From: Nonlabens sp.
Lineage (GTDB): Bacteria; Bacteroidota; Bacteroidia; Flavobacteriales; Flavobacteriaceae
Length of the DNA: 64,000 bases
NCBI RefSeq assembly: GCF_018401815.1
Contig: NZ_JAGYKG010000001.1
Location: 770,388 to 834,387 of the forward strand
Direction: 5' to 3'
The notes beneath the pieces were generated by a model. It did not search any database and was not told the origin of the DNA. It saw only the letters and a list, made by a program, of their open reading frames with translations. A program made the translations under genes and the position numbers. Within the stretch, counting starts at the first letter, position 1, and every line of letters starts with the position of its first letter. This document shows, in pieces, positions 28,250-38,123 of the stretch.

Positions 28250-30292
28250 CTATTCCTTTAAAAATTTCTCTACTAGTATTACTTTTTTATCTACCAGTCG
28301 TATAAAATACAATCCTTTTTTTAGAGCCTCAACATTAATTGTTGTTGATGACAGTTTAGAATTTAACACACGTTTGCCATTGACATCAAATACTGAATAA
28401 AGAATATGTTCATGGAATGAAGGCAATTTTAAATTGAGAGTACTTCCCACAGGGTTGGGATAAATTAAAACTGAATGATCCTGAGAATCTGATATACCTA
28501 CAGTGCTATTAGGTTCTGTAATGGTCAATAGATCATTAACACTTTGTGCATTAACGATAGAGATGGCTCCAGATGGCCAGTAAATTGAAATATCTGCGAT
28601 ATTATCGGTTCCCATTCCAAAATGAGCATTTAACGATCCCATATACCTAAAACCTTCTCCACTTCTTATTTCTCTGATTTGAGATCCTATTGAGGCACTG
28701 TTCACCTCAATACGCGCACCTATTCCATTAATATTACTTTGCGTGCCTACTAATCTAATTTTAAGATAATTATTGACCCCTCCATTGTTGAGATGGAGAT
28801 TATTAGCGTTAAACACATCTAGATAACCATCATTATTTAAATCGCCTATTGCTCCATTTGCTGGAATGCTACTGGTATATCTAGTAAAAGTACCGTCTCC
28901 ATTATTTCCCATAATATTTCCATTGGTAAGAATATCGATGTAACCATCATTATTAAAATCTGCAGGTACATTTTCTATATCTGTTCCTAAAGAACTAATA
29001 TCTGGACCCATAGTCGCGGTTATGTCCGTAAATGTGCCATCTCCATTATTCTGCATCATTTTATGACCTCCATCAGAAAAACTACTTGCACCTATAAAAA
29101 CGTCCATATCACCATCGTTATCATAATCTGCCCAAGCGGTGGACCATGTTTGTATAGGATCTGCAAGATTAACCCCTGGCATTGCCGCCACGTTTGTAAA
29201 GGTTCCATCACCATTGTTGCGATGCAGTTCATTTATTTTTGCATTAGTACTACCCCCGCGGCACTTAGCGATAAAAAGATCCATATCTCTGTCATTATCA
29301 TAATCAACCCATACCGTTCCATAATTACCGCCGTTAGATACGATTCCAAGACCACTTGGCACTCCACCCGAATCAGCACCTTGATAAAAGTTAAGGGTTC
29401 CACTACCGTCATTAATATAGTACACATTAGGTGCCACATCGTGACAAACAAAAGCATCTAAATGGCCATCATTGTTGATATCAACAAAATTAGATCTTTG
29501 GGAAAACACATATTCTGAACCTGAAATCTGAGTATAAGCTGTCCCATTCCCATTAGCTTTCATAAATGTAACTCCGCTTCCTCCTCCGTAAAGGAGATCT
29601 GTAAATCCATTCCTATCATAATCTGCAGCAGCCAGACTCCAAAACGGCAAATTTGAAGCACTCGTTGTCGGCACATTTACATTATTAAAACCAGTGGAGG
29701 TCTGGTAGTTAATAGAAATATTATTGCTGCTAATACTTACTGTATCGTCTAGTCCATCACCATTCATGTCCACCGTTGCTCTATTATCTCCTACAGTAGA
29801 TAAGTTTGAAATTGTAAAAGCAAAAGCTGAAGGCAGCGTGGGCGGACTAACACTTATTTGAAAATCAAAACCAGAACTACTCCATCTATTGTCCCAAGCT
29901 AAATAATAACTTTCTCCAGCTGTGGCTACAAAGGAAACTGTAGATGCAAAGTTGTTTCCGGAAATATCATCATTTCCTGTTACACAAGATAACGATCCAC
30001 AAGTTCCAGAATATACATGTAATCGAGTATCTGTCCCAGAATTCTGCGATAGGTCGGAGGTGATATTTACGGTAAAATTTGCCGCGGCAGTATACACATA
30101 CCATTCTGCATTATTAGCTACATTTGTTGTACTTGTTGTACATATAGTAGTCGTTTGATTCCCATTGATTGCGCCTGCAGTGTAGATTGTATTTGTTACA
30201 GGTATGGCATTTAAGCAGCTATCACCGTTTTGTGCATTAAGTAGAAAAGTGCTTAAAATAGCAAAAAGGCAAATAAAGTAGGGTTGTTTCAT
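28250..30292 (-). CDS. Secreted FG-GAP/VCBS repeat protein with ASPIC/UnbV-like region and T9SS type A sorting domain
   Basis: Repeated DxDxDGxxD motifs (DYDNDGDMDVFIG); C-terminal IYPNPVGSTLNLKLP...LKKGLYFIRLVDKKVILVEKFLKE. Confidence 0.88.
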   Translation of the reverse strand: MKQPYFICLFAILSTFLLNAQNGDSCLNAIPVTNTIYTAGAINGNQTTTICTTSTTNVANNAEWYVYTAAANFTVNITSDLSQNSGTDTRLHVYSGTCGSLSCVTGNDDISGNNFASTVSFVATAGESYYLAWDNRWSSSGFDFQISVSPPTLPSAFAFTISNLSTVGDNRATVDMNGDGLDDTVSISSNNISINYQTSTGFNNVNVPTTSASNLPFWSLAAADYDRNGFTDLLYGGGSGVTFMKANGNGTAYTQISGSEYVFSQRSNFVDINNDGHLDAFVCHDVAPNVYYINDGSGTLNFYQGADSGGVPSGLGIVSNGGNYGTVWVDYDNDRDMDLFIAKCRGGSTNAKINELHRNNGDGTFTNVAAMPGVNLADPIQTWSTAWADYDNDGDMDVFIGASSFSDGGHKMMQNNGDGTFTDITATMGPDISSLGTDIENVPADFNNDGYIDILTNGNIMGNNGDGTFTRYTSSIPANGAIGDLNNDGYLDVFNANNLHLNNGGVNNYLKIRLVGTQSNINGIGARIEVNSASIGSQIREIRSGEGFRYMGSLNAHFGMGTDNIADISIYWPSGAISIVNAQSVNDLLTITEPNSTVGISDSQDHSVLIYPNPVGSTLNLKLPSFHEHILYSVFDVNGKRVLNSKLSSTTINVEALKKGLYFIRLVDKKVILVEKFLKE

Positions 30293-30303
30293 TTTTGTTT
30301 GAT

Positions 30304-31383
30304 TTAATTACAGTTGGTATTTATGGAATTTATCCAGTCTTCTATCAATTCCAAAGCCTCTTCGTCCTTAACTGTCCTGCCTAGAAGTGGCATTCTTTCC
30401 GATTCATTATTAGTATTAAATCTATAGTATATGGTGGATCTTGCAGGTATACCAGGCCTAATAAGATGTGTTAACCCATTCCCTAGGTCCTCATCAGGAA
30501 TTTCACATATTCCTATATTTTCATCAGTGCCGGAACTTGTATAATCAAATCTAATATCTCTATAAGAGCAATGACCCGTATCTTTGTGACAATGGGCACA
30601 ATTAATTTCTACATAACCTCTTACTCGTTCATTGAGAGATATACTGGGATTCTTCCAGTTGGGTAAAGCAGCAACAGTAGCACTAGTTTCCTCTAGATAG
30701 CCTACCTCTTGCCATTTTGAAAGCTGGTTCATATCACCATCTTGGTAGCTCATCACCATATTCATATTTTGTGGTTTTGGCCCTATCGGCATAGATGTAT
30801 CGTCACTTTTATGACAAACTCTACACTCTAATAAATTAGGAATGCGATAATTTACAGTGCGCTGTACCCCGTCCTTCTCGAAAATTATATCCGTAAAACT
30901 CCCGTTCAAATCTAGTGTTGCTTCGGTTTGAGAATCGTTCCATACATAATCAGCAAATTCCCATCCTGCAGTTTTTTTAAATAATAGTCTAGTTTCTATG
31001 ATACGTCTGGTTCTGTCAGGTAGTACATTATCATAATAAAAGTTTTTAATTAGAACTGTGCCGCGTGGGAAGTCAAGTAAGTTATTGTCGGTTTGATAAA
31101 CTGCTTTAACATCGTTAGGCATCCATACAAAACGCTTTTTTGTGGAATAATCGGTAAAGAGCTGATTGATTAATGAATATTCAAGGACACCATTTTCTGG
31201 TTCCAATAAATTCATGGGAGATTTGAAAAAATTATAGTCGCTTAATTTTTGATAAGGGACATTTTCGATATCTACAATAATAGGGGCGCCTGTTTCTTCT
31301 ATGGGCAAATACTCGTCATTATCACAAGAATAACTTAATAAAATAGAACCCGTAAGTAAGAATAAAATCTTTGATAAACGCAT
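30304..31383 (-). CDS. Lipoprotein di-haem c-type cytochrome (SO2930-like)
   Basis: Lipobox LLSYSC; two CxxCH motifs (CRVCHK, CAHCHK). Confidence 0.75.
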   Translation of the reverse strand: MRLSKILFLLTGSILLSYSCDNDEYLPIEETGAPIIVDIENVPYQKLSDYNFFKSPMNLLEPENGVLEYSLINQLFTDYSTKKRFVWMPNDVKAVYQTDNNLLDFPRGTVLIKNFYYDNVLPDRTRRIIETRLLFKKTAGWEFADYVWNDSQTEATLDLNGSFTDIIFEKDGVQRTVNYRIPNLLECRVCHKSDDTSMPIGPKPQNMNMVMSYQDGDMNQLSKWQEVGYLEETSATVAALPNWKNPSISLNERVRGYVEINCAHCHKDTGHCSYRDIRFDYTSSGTDENIGICEIPDEDLGNGLTHLIRPGIPARSTIYYRFNTNNESERMPLLGRTVKDEEALELIEDWINSINTNCN

Positions 31384-31501
31384 TGGACTGATTTAAGGAG
31401 TGGTAATATAACAAAAAACCAGTTTAGTTTTACAAAAACAATTATTTTGGAAATTTCATAGGTATTGTATTTACATACAGCTAAAATTTAAGGCTTTAAA
31501 A

Positions 31502-31540
31502 AAATCCCGATAAAATGTTTGGAACATCTCATCGGGATTT
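31502..31540 (-). terminator. Terminator hairpin downstream of 31561..31779
   Basis: AAATCCCGATaaaatgtttggaacatctcATCGGGATTT. Confidence 0.75.
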
Positions 31541-31560
31541 CTGTTAAATATGTCAGAGCT

Positions 31561-31779
31561 TTAGGTTCTAATTCCTTTAAGGCGCTTCTCGATCTTTTGC
31601 TTCTTTGCGGTAAGCAATTTCATGAGATCCATTAATTTTTCGTCTTTGGTTTCTTTGTACACTTCGTTGATGCCTAGAATAAGCTCTTTAGCTTTTCTTG
31701 AAGAATGCACTCTGTCACTTGTTGACATGTTACTCATCGATGCGCCGAGCCATTCATTTGCGTCTTTTATTATATCCAT
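31561..31779 (-). CDS. Small conserved-looking hypothetical protein
   Basis: 72-aa ORF followed by a strong terminator; helical and charged. Confidence 0.55.
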   Translation of the reverse strand: MDIIKDANEWLGASMSNMSTSDRVHSSRKAKELILGINEVYKETKDEKLMDLMKLLTAKKQKIEKRLKGIRT

Positions 31780-31797
31780 TTTTCTTTCATTTAATTT

Positions 31798-31813
31798 CGC
31801 TTTCGAGAAAGCG
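31798..31813. repeat. Dispersed palindrome, 1-nt variant, intergenic
   Basis: CGCTTTCGAGAAAGCG. Confidence 0.9.
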
Positions 31814-31895
31814 TAACAGTAATATTCCCCTAAGTGTCAAAAGTTAAACTATTTTCTGATATTTCCTAACAAACAGGATGAATTTTAAGGAATTC

Positions 31896-33212
31896 TTAAT
31901 ACCTATAGTATTCTGGCTTAAACGGCCCCTCTACTTTTACACCTATGTAATCGGCTTGATCCTTCTTTAATTCTGTAAGCTCAGCACCCATTCTTTCTAG
32001 GTGTAATGCGGCTACTTTTTCATCTAAATGTTTAGGTAACATGTATACTTCATTCTCATAAGCATCTCTATTGTTCCAAAGTTCCATTTGAGCTAACGTT
32101 TGATTGGTAAATGAATTGCTCATTACAAAACTAGGGTGTCCCGTTGCACAACCTAAATTAACCAATCGGCCTTCGGCAAGAAGTATGATGTCTTTCCCAT
32201 CAATGGTATATTTGTCTACCTGTGGCTTGATCTCTACTTTAGTGTTTCCATAATTGGTATTCAGAAAAGCGACATCTATCTCATTGTCAAAGTGGCCGAT
32301 ATTACAAACGATCACTTTATCTCTCATCGACTTAAAGTGTTCCCCCCGTATGATATCCTTGTTCCCGGTGGTGGTAATCACGATGTCTGCATTTGCTACT
32401 ACATTCTCTAGTTTCTTTACTTCAAAACCATCCATTACGGCTTGTAAAGCACAAATAGGATCAATTTCAGTAACTGTAACTATAGACCCTGCTCCTTTAA
32501 AGGAAGAAGCGGTTCCTTTTCCTACATCACCATAACCACAAACCACAACACGCTTGCCAGCAAGCATGGTATCGGTAGCACGACGTACTGCATCAACAGC
32601 ACTTTCACGACAACCGTATTTGTTATCAAACTTAGATTTAGTGACCGAATCGTTGACGTTGATGGCTGGCATTACCAGTGTTCCATTCTTCATACGCTCA
32701 TATAGCCGGTGCACTCCCGTAGTGGTCTCTTCAGACAGCCCATTGATTCCTTTAGCTAATTCTGGGAACTGGTCAAAAACCATATTGGTTAAATCTCCAC
32801 CATCATCTAAAATCATATTCAACTGCTTGCGATCTTCCCCAAAGAAGAGCGTTTGCTCGATACACCAGTTGAACTCCTCCTCGTTCATACCCTTCCAAGC
32901 ATAAACAGGAACTCCAGCGGCAGCTATAGCAGCAGCAGCGTGATCTTGTGTAGAAAAAATATTACAAGATGACCATGTAACTTCTGCTCCTAAGGCCACA
33001 AGTGTTTCAATTAATACAGCAGTTTGTATCGTCATGTGAAGACATCCAGCGATACGCGCCCCTTTAAGCGGCTGCTCTTTTTTGAATTCTTCTCTTAATG
33101 ACATCAAGCCAGGCATCTCCGCTTCGGCTAATTCTATTTCTAGACGACCATACTCTGCAAGAGACATGTCTTTTACTTTATAAGGAACGTAAGGAACTGT
33201 TTTAATACTCAT
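31896..33212 (-). CDS. ahcY: Adenosylhomocysteinase
   Basis: [37 protein letters not shown]-terminal FKPEYYRY. Confidence 0.98.
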   Translation of the reverse strand: MSIKTVPYVPYKVKDMSLAEYGRLEIELAEAEMPGLMSLREEFKKEQPLKGARIAGCLHMTIQTAVLIETLVALGAEVTWSSCNIFSTQDHAAAAIAAAGVPVYAWKGMNEEEFNWCIEQTLFFGEDRKQLNMILDDGGDLTNMVFDQFPELAKGINGLSEETTTGVHRLYERMKNGTLVMPAINVNDSVTKSKFDNKYGCRESAVDAVRRATDTMLAGKRVVVCGYGDVGKGTASSFKGAGSIVTVTEIDPICALQAVMDGFEVKKLENVVANADIVITTTGNKDIIRGEHFKSMRDKVIVCNIGHFDNEIDVAFLNTNYGNTKVEIKPQVDKYTIDGKDIILLAEGRLVNLGCATGHPSFVMSNSFTNQTLAQMELWNNRDAYENEVYMLPKHLDEKVAALHLERMGAELTELKKDQADYIGVKVEGPFKPEYYRY

Positions 33213-33323
33213 AGACTTATTATTTTTGTAAGCACATTGCTGACTTATTAAAAATCAACAATTTAAATGCCTTTTTATTTATTAAATTGCGGCTGCAAAC
33301 TTACAAAAAACCAGTCGATTTTC

Positions 33324-33959
33324 ATGCCGCTTTTTCAATCCATTAACAACCGTGAAAACACTCAGATTTTTATTTGGAAAATCACCGAGCCCGAAGCTTT
33401 TTTAAGAGCAGACATAGATCTGTCGCAAAACTCGGTAAACCGACTGTCTATTATGAGTTCAGAATTACATAGGCGTGGTTTTTTAAGCATTAGGCACTTA
33501 TTAAAACATGCAGGATACCGGGATTTAGATCTCTATTATTCAGAGGATGGAAAACCTCACCTCAATGATCACAAGTATATTTCTATCACACATAGTTTTG
33601 AATTTACTGCTATTATTGTCAGTGATGTACCTATAGGAATAGATATTGAGAAACAACGTGATAAAATAAAACGCATCGCTTCTAAATTTATAGGTTATGA
33701 AGAAGAATTTATTGCATCCCTAGAAGATCCTGTAAAAGAACTTACCGTTGTTTGGGGAGCTAAAGAATCTATGTACAAACTCTACGGCCATAAAGGACTT
33801 GGTTTTAAAGCACATTGTCTTGTAGAGCCTTTTAGCATGCAAAGCGATCAAACGCTGGCTCGAATTGTTTTTAAAGATGATCATCTAAATTTTGACGTTT
33901 TTTTTAAAGAGGTAGAAAACTTTATGCTCGCATACGTAATTCCATCCCGTAATGCCTGA
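33324..33959 (+). CDS. 4'-phosphopantetheinyl transferase superfamily protein
   Basis: PIGIDIEKQRDKIKRIASKFIGYEEE and VVWGAKESMYKLYGHKGLGF. Confidence 0.9.
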   Translation: MPLFQSINNRENTQIFIWKITEPEAFLRADIDLSQNSVNRLSIMSSELHRRGFLSIRHLLKHAGYRDLDLYYSEDGKPHLNDHKYISITHSFEFTAIIVSDVPIGIDIEKQRDKIKRIASKFIGYEEEFIASLEDPVKELTVVWGAKESMYKLYGHKGLGFKAHCLVEPFSMQSDQTLARIVFKDDHLNFDVFFKEVENFMLAYVIPSRNA

Positions 33960-34683
33960 GTTACTTCAACGTATACAACAAGCAAATCGCAGTCTTGCTG
34001 TATTGATTGATCCAGAAAAAATGGAGTTAGATGCTATTGCCGCTTTCGCGAAAGCGATACCTCTAACCATGTCTTCTCTAAAAAAAAAGCTGCACATCGA
34101 TCAATTTTTCTTCTTGGTGGGTGGCAGTACGATGGGAGATACAGACATTAATCAATGGGTCAAACTACTAAAAGAACACTCTGAAACTGATGTAGTGCTA
34201 TTTCCAGGGACTCCAGAGCAGCTCACTAAAAATGCCGACGGGCTATTATTTCTAAGCCTTCTTTCTGGGCGTAATCCAAAATTTTTAATCGAGCATCAGG
34301 TAGATGCGGCTATGCAGTTAAAAGGAACATCCCTAGAGGTCATTCCAACAGGTTATCTTTTGATCGATGGCGGTAAAGAAACAGCTGTACAGCGTGTTTC
34401 TAAAACATTGCCTTTGTCCCAAAAAAATATTCAAAACATTGTGAATCACGCTTATGCTGCTGCGTTAATGGGAAATCAACTGGTCTACCTAGAGGCTGGA
34501 AGTGGAGCTGTAAACCCTGTTGCTATAGAGATTGTGCGTGAAGTAAGTGCTCAAATAAATGTTCCTTTAATTGTGGGCGGCGGATTAAGAACTACAGCTC
34601 AAATAGAAGCTGTTTACCATGCTGGGGCAAAAATAGTGGTAGTAGGAACGGCAATTGAAGAGAATATCAATTGGAATGGCTAG
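33952..34683 (+). CDS. Geranylgeranylglyceryl phosphate synthase family protein (PcrB/GGGPS)
   Basis: LAVLIDPEKMELD, FLVGGSTMGDTDINQWVK, YLEAGSGA, VPLIVGGGLRTTAQIEAVYHAGAKIVVVGTAIEEN. Confidence 0.93.
   Translation: MPELLQRIQQANRSLAVLIDPEKMELDAIAAFAKAIPLTMSSLKKKLHIDQFFFLVGGSTMGDTDINQWVKLLKEHSETDVVLFPGTPEQLTKNADGLLFLSLLSGRNPKFLIEHQVDAAMQLKGTSLEVIPTGYLLIDGGKETAVQRVSKTLPLSQKNIQNIVNHAYAAALMGNQLVYLEAGSGAVNPVAIEIVREVSAQINVPLIVGGGLRTTAQIEAVYHAGAKIVVVGTAIEENINWNG
34041..34056. repeat. Dispersed palindrome, in the GGGPS-family gene
   Basis: Exact copy; read as AFAKA. Confidence 0.97.
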
Positions 34684-34713
34684 CTTTGTGACGCTATAAC
34701 AATCTAAAAAAAA

Positions 34714-34974
34714 ATGAAAGCATCCATAGAACTGACCATGTCACCACTTCAAAGCGATTATGAACAGCACATCATCAATTTTATAAAAGCCCTACGCAAC
34801 TCAAAATTTACGGTTATGGAGAATCCGCTAGCGACCCAGATTTATGGAGAATTTGTACCCTTGATGGAATTTATAACAAAGGAAATGGCTGCCAGCATGG
34901 AAAAAACTAAAGCTGTTCTTTTTTATATCAAAGTTGTAACAACAGATCGTAGCGATTACGAGCCGTTCTTTTAA
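34714..34974 (+). CDS. Thiamine-binding (MTH1187/YkoF-like) family protein
   Basis: SIELTMSPLQSDYEQHIINFIKALR...TQIYGEF. Confidence 0.75.
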   Translation: MKASIELTMSPLQSDYEQHIINFIKALRNSKFTVMENPLATQIYGEFVPLMEFITKEMAASMEKTKAVLFYIKVVTTDRSDYEPFF

Positions 34975-35597
34975 TGGAGGTTGTAGCGTTCATTTTTGGA
35001 CAGTATAGTGAATACAGCACAACGCACCTACTTCTAGAAGCGATTGCTGTCATAGCTAGCGTCATCAGCGTGCTCTATTCTTTAAAAAATAATGTTCTCG
35101 TGTTTCCTTACGGGATCATCAGCACAGTACTATTTGTTTATTTATTAAATGAATGGAACTTGTTGGGTGATATGATCATCAATATTTATTATTTTGTGAT
35201 GAGTGTCTACGGTTGGTATATTTGGACCAGAAAAGATGAAAATAGAAAAGTCACTCCTATTTCAGTAACAGACCGCTTGGACTGGTTAAAATCATCAGCG
35301 ATATTTATAGGTTCTGGAATAGTTGTTTATTTCATTTATTGGAAATTTGAAAGGTTTGAAAACTGGGTAAGCTATCTAGACATACTAACCACGAGCATTG
35401 CTTTTGTGGGTATGTGGTTAATGGCACTGCGCAAAATGGAATACTGGCTGGTTTTACTAGCGGCTAACGTGATTTCAGTTCCCTTATATTTTTATAAAGG
35501 TTATGGATTGACTGGACTTTTATTTATATTCTTATCGATCATTGCCTGGAAAGGTTATCAAGAATGGAAAAAATACCTCAACAAAGAGCCTTTATAG
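34974..35597 (+). CDS. PnuC-family vitamin/nicotinamide riboside transporter
   Basis: PnuC fold: NVLVFPYGIISTVLFVYLL, YYFVMSVYGWYIWTRK. Confidence 0.9.
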   Translation: MEVVAFIFGQYSEYSTTHLLLEAIAVIASVISVLYSLKNNVLVFPYGIISTVLFVYLLNEWNLLGDMIINIYYFVMSVYGWYIWTRKDENRKVTPISVTDRLDWLKSSAIFIGSGIVVYFIYWKFERFENWVSYLDILTTSIAFVGMWLMALRKMEYWLVLLAANVISVPLYFYKGYGLTGLLFIFLSIIAWKGYQEWKKYLNKEPL

Positions 35598-36124
35598 GCA
35601 TAAAAATCGTTCTCTACGGGCCCGAGAGTACTGGTAAGAGTACACTTGCTTGCGAACTTACAGATCACTTTAAAACAATAAAAGTAGATGAATACGCACG
35701 TCCATACCTTCAAGAAAAGCTGGATCGAACTGGGAAGGTATGTGACTATGAAGATTTAGTTCCTATAGCCGTAGGACAAAGAAAAGCGGAAAACCATGCA
35801 TTAACAACTGCAAAAGGTTATCTTTTTTGTGATACCGATGTACTTGAAACCTATGTATATTCATTAGCTTATTTCGATAAAGCACCTGCAGTACTAGAGA
35901 AAGCAGTAAGGAAAAGCGATTATGACTTATATTTACTTTTAGATATTGATATTCCTTGGGTAGCAGACGGATTAAGGGATCGACCAAAGGATAGGAAAGA
36001 GATGTTTGGGAGATTTGAAAAAGGACTGCTAGATTTCCAAAAAAACTATAGTATTATCAGTGGGACTGGAGAGGAGCGTTTTAAAAATGCTCTTAACGCC
36101 ATAAAAAAGCTAGAAGACAAATGA
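35564..36124 (+). CDS. NadR-like AAA ATPase/kinase
   Basis: IVLYGPESTGKSTLACEL Walker A, DEYARPYLQEKL. Confidence 0.88.
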   Translation: MEKIPQQRAFIGIKIVLYGPESTGKSTLACELTDHFKTIKVDEYARPYLQEKLDRTGKVCDYEDLVPIAVGQRKAENHALTTAKGYLFCDTDVLETYVYSLAYFDKAPAVLEKAVRKSDYDLYLLLDIDIPWVADGLRDRPKDRKEMFGRFEKGLLDFQKNYSIISGTGEERFKNALNAIKKLEDK

Positions 36125-37674
36125 AACTAACTGCAGTACAAGAAAAACAACTTCAGGATAAAGGAATATCAAAGCAAACACTTGAAAAGCAACTCTACCG
36201 TTTTAAAAACGGTTTTCCAGGAGTGATTTTGAATAGGGCCGCCACGATCAATGATGGGATCATACCTATCGAACAATTAAATGTGGATACCTTACTATCT
36301 AATTATGAATTCATTAAGGATCAACTAGATATGATCAAATTTGTGCCTGCCAGTGGTGCCGCAAGTCGCATGTTTAAATTTCTACATGAATTTCTTAATA
36401 ATTTTAACCAGCACAAACAGAGCATTAATAGTTATATCAACAACAATAAAGCAAATGATCTCTTTACTTTTTTAGTAGGTAGACGTGATTTACCTTTTTA
36501 CGATGAAATAATGGAATCTATAAAAAAGAAACATCCAGACTGGTATAACAAATCAAAATCAGAAAAAGAAACCCTTTTTGTCAAGGAAGTACTCACGCCT
36601 GACGGCTTTAATTATTCTGCAATGCCTAAAGGTCTTGTACCTTTTCACAAATACGAAGATCGCAGCGCCAGTGCCTTTGAGGAGCACCTTTTTGAAGCAG
36701 CTGCATACGCATCAAGTAATGGAAAAGCCAAATTGCATTTTACAATTGCTCCTGCCTTTGAAGAGGCCTTTAGGACAAAGATGGAGCAGATTAAAATTAA
36801 TGTTGAGAAAAGGGCCAAAACAAAATTTGTAATAGACTTTTCTTACCAATCAGCAGCAACTGATACAATTGCCGTAGACCAAAAAGACAACCCAATAGTC
36901 CTTGAAGACGGCACTTTATTTTTCAGACCAGCGGGACATGGAGCCCTGATCAACAACCTTAATACATTAGATGCAGACCTTATTTTTATAAAAAACATAG
37001 ATAATGTTACCATCTCAAGTTTGGAAAAAGAAACCTCCTATTACAAGAAACTTCTAGCGGGATATCTTTTGCACCTAAGAACTAGGATTTTTGAGTACTT
37101 AACTGTTTTAGAGAAAAATGAAGTTGAAGATTCTACAAGGATAAAAATTGAAAAATTCTTGACAGAAGAGCTCTCTGCGGTACTGCCTAAAGACTATTAT
37201 AAATACAAAACCAATTACCAGCTCGAGCATCTTTACGATCAATTAGACAGACCTTTACGTGTTTGTGGCATGGTAAAAAATGAGGGAGAGGCTGGCGGTG
37301 GGCCCTTTTGGGTGTACAATCACCGTGGGGAATTATCCATCGAGATTGTTGAAACTGTACAAATAAACAAAAGCGATCCAAGACAGAAAAAAATTGCTAA
37401 CGAAGCTACACATTTCAATCCAGTAGACTTAATTTGTAACGTGCGTAATCACAAAGGGGAAAAATATAACCTGTTTAAATATTGCGATGAAGACACTGGT
37501 TTTATTACCTACAAATCCCACCAGGGTCAAGAAATCAAAGCTCAAGAACTTCCTGGTTTGTGGAATGGAGGCATGGCGTATTGGAATAGCGTGTTTGTCG
37601 AGGTCCCTCTCATTACTTTTAATCCAGTAAAAACAGTAACTGATTTACTAAAATCTACACATCAATTGGACTGA
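36121..37674 (+). CDS. DUF4301 family protein
   Basis: Long conserved pattern KFVPASGAASRMFKFL...RPLRVCGMVKNEGEAGGGPFWV. Confidence 0.88.
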   Translation: MKLTAVQEKQLQDKGISKQTLEKQLYRFKNGFPGVILNRAATINDGIIPIEQLNVDTLLSNYEFIKDQLDMIKFVPASGAASRMFKFLHEFLNNFNQHKQSINSYINNNKANDLFTFLVGRRDLPFYDEIMESIKKKHPDWYNKSKSEKETLFVKEVLTPDGFNYSAMPKGLVPFHKYEDRSASAFEEHLFEAAAYASSNGKAKLHFTIAPAFEEAFRTKMEQIKINVEKRAKTKFVIDFSYQSAATDTIAVDQKDNPIVLEDGTLFFRPAGHGALINNLNTLDADLIFIKNIDNVTISSLEKETSYYKKLLAGYLLHLRTRIFEYLTVLEKNEVEDSTRIKIEKFLTEELSAVLPKDYYKYKTNYQLEHLYDQLDRPLRVCGMVKNEGEAGGGPFWVYNHRGELSIEIVETVQINKSDPRQKKIANEATHFNPVDLICNVRNHKGEKYNLFKYCDEDTGFITYKSHQGQEIKAQELPGLWNGGMAYWNSVFVEVPLITFNPVKTVTDLLKSTHQLD

Positions 37675-38075
37675 TGAATATAGAGCGTTTACATAAAGAA
37701 GTAATTTACAAGGCTACTACCAGCAGTGGCCCAGGTGGACAGCACGTCAATAAAGTTGCCACAAAGATACAGTTGACCTTTGATGTTTTAAATAGTCTCG
37801 CTTTCGCGAAAGCGGAACATGAAAGGATACTAACCGCATTATCAAAACAACTTACCAAAGAAGGAGTCCTGCAAATCAACTGTCAAGAATCTAGAAGTCA
37901 AACAAAAAATAAAGAACTCGCACTTAAAAAACTGCTTGCTATACTTTCAAGAGCTAGTGTAATTCCTAAAATTCGCAAAAAAAGAATCGTTCCCAAAGCC
38001 ATAAAACGCAAACGCCTTAACGATAAAAAAAAACATAGTGATAAAAAGAAAGACCGAAAATTTAACCCTCTGTAG
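37674..38075 (+). CDS. arfB: Alternative ribosome-rescue factor / peptidyl-tRNA hydrolase ArfB
   Basis: SSGPGGQHVNKVATKIQLTFDV GGQ motif and basic C-terminal tail. Confidence 0.94.
   Translation: MNIERLHKEVIYKATTSSGPGGQHVNKVATKIQLTFDVLNSLAFAKAEHERILTALSKQLTKEGVLQINCQESRSQTKNKELALKKLLAILSRASVIPKIRKKRIVPKAIKRKRLNDKKKHSDKKKDRKFNPL
37799..37814. repeat. Dispersed palindrome, in arfB
   Basis: Exact copy; read as AFAKA. Confidence 0.97.
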
Positions 38076-38123
38076 GGGGTTCCCCATAAAAAGCAATAAT
38101 TTATCCATCACCAATTTTTCCTT

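Noticed and set aside
33213-33323. SAH riboswitch upstream of ahcY
   Set aside because: The leader is short and AT-rich with no recognisable conserved SAH riboswitch core.
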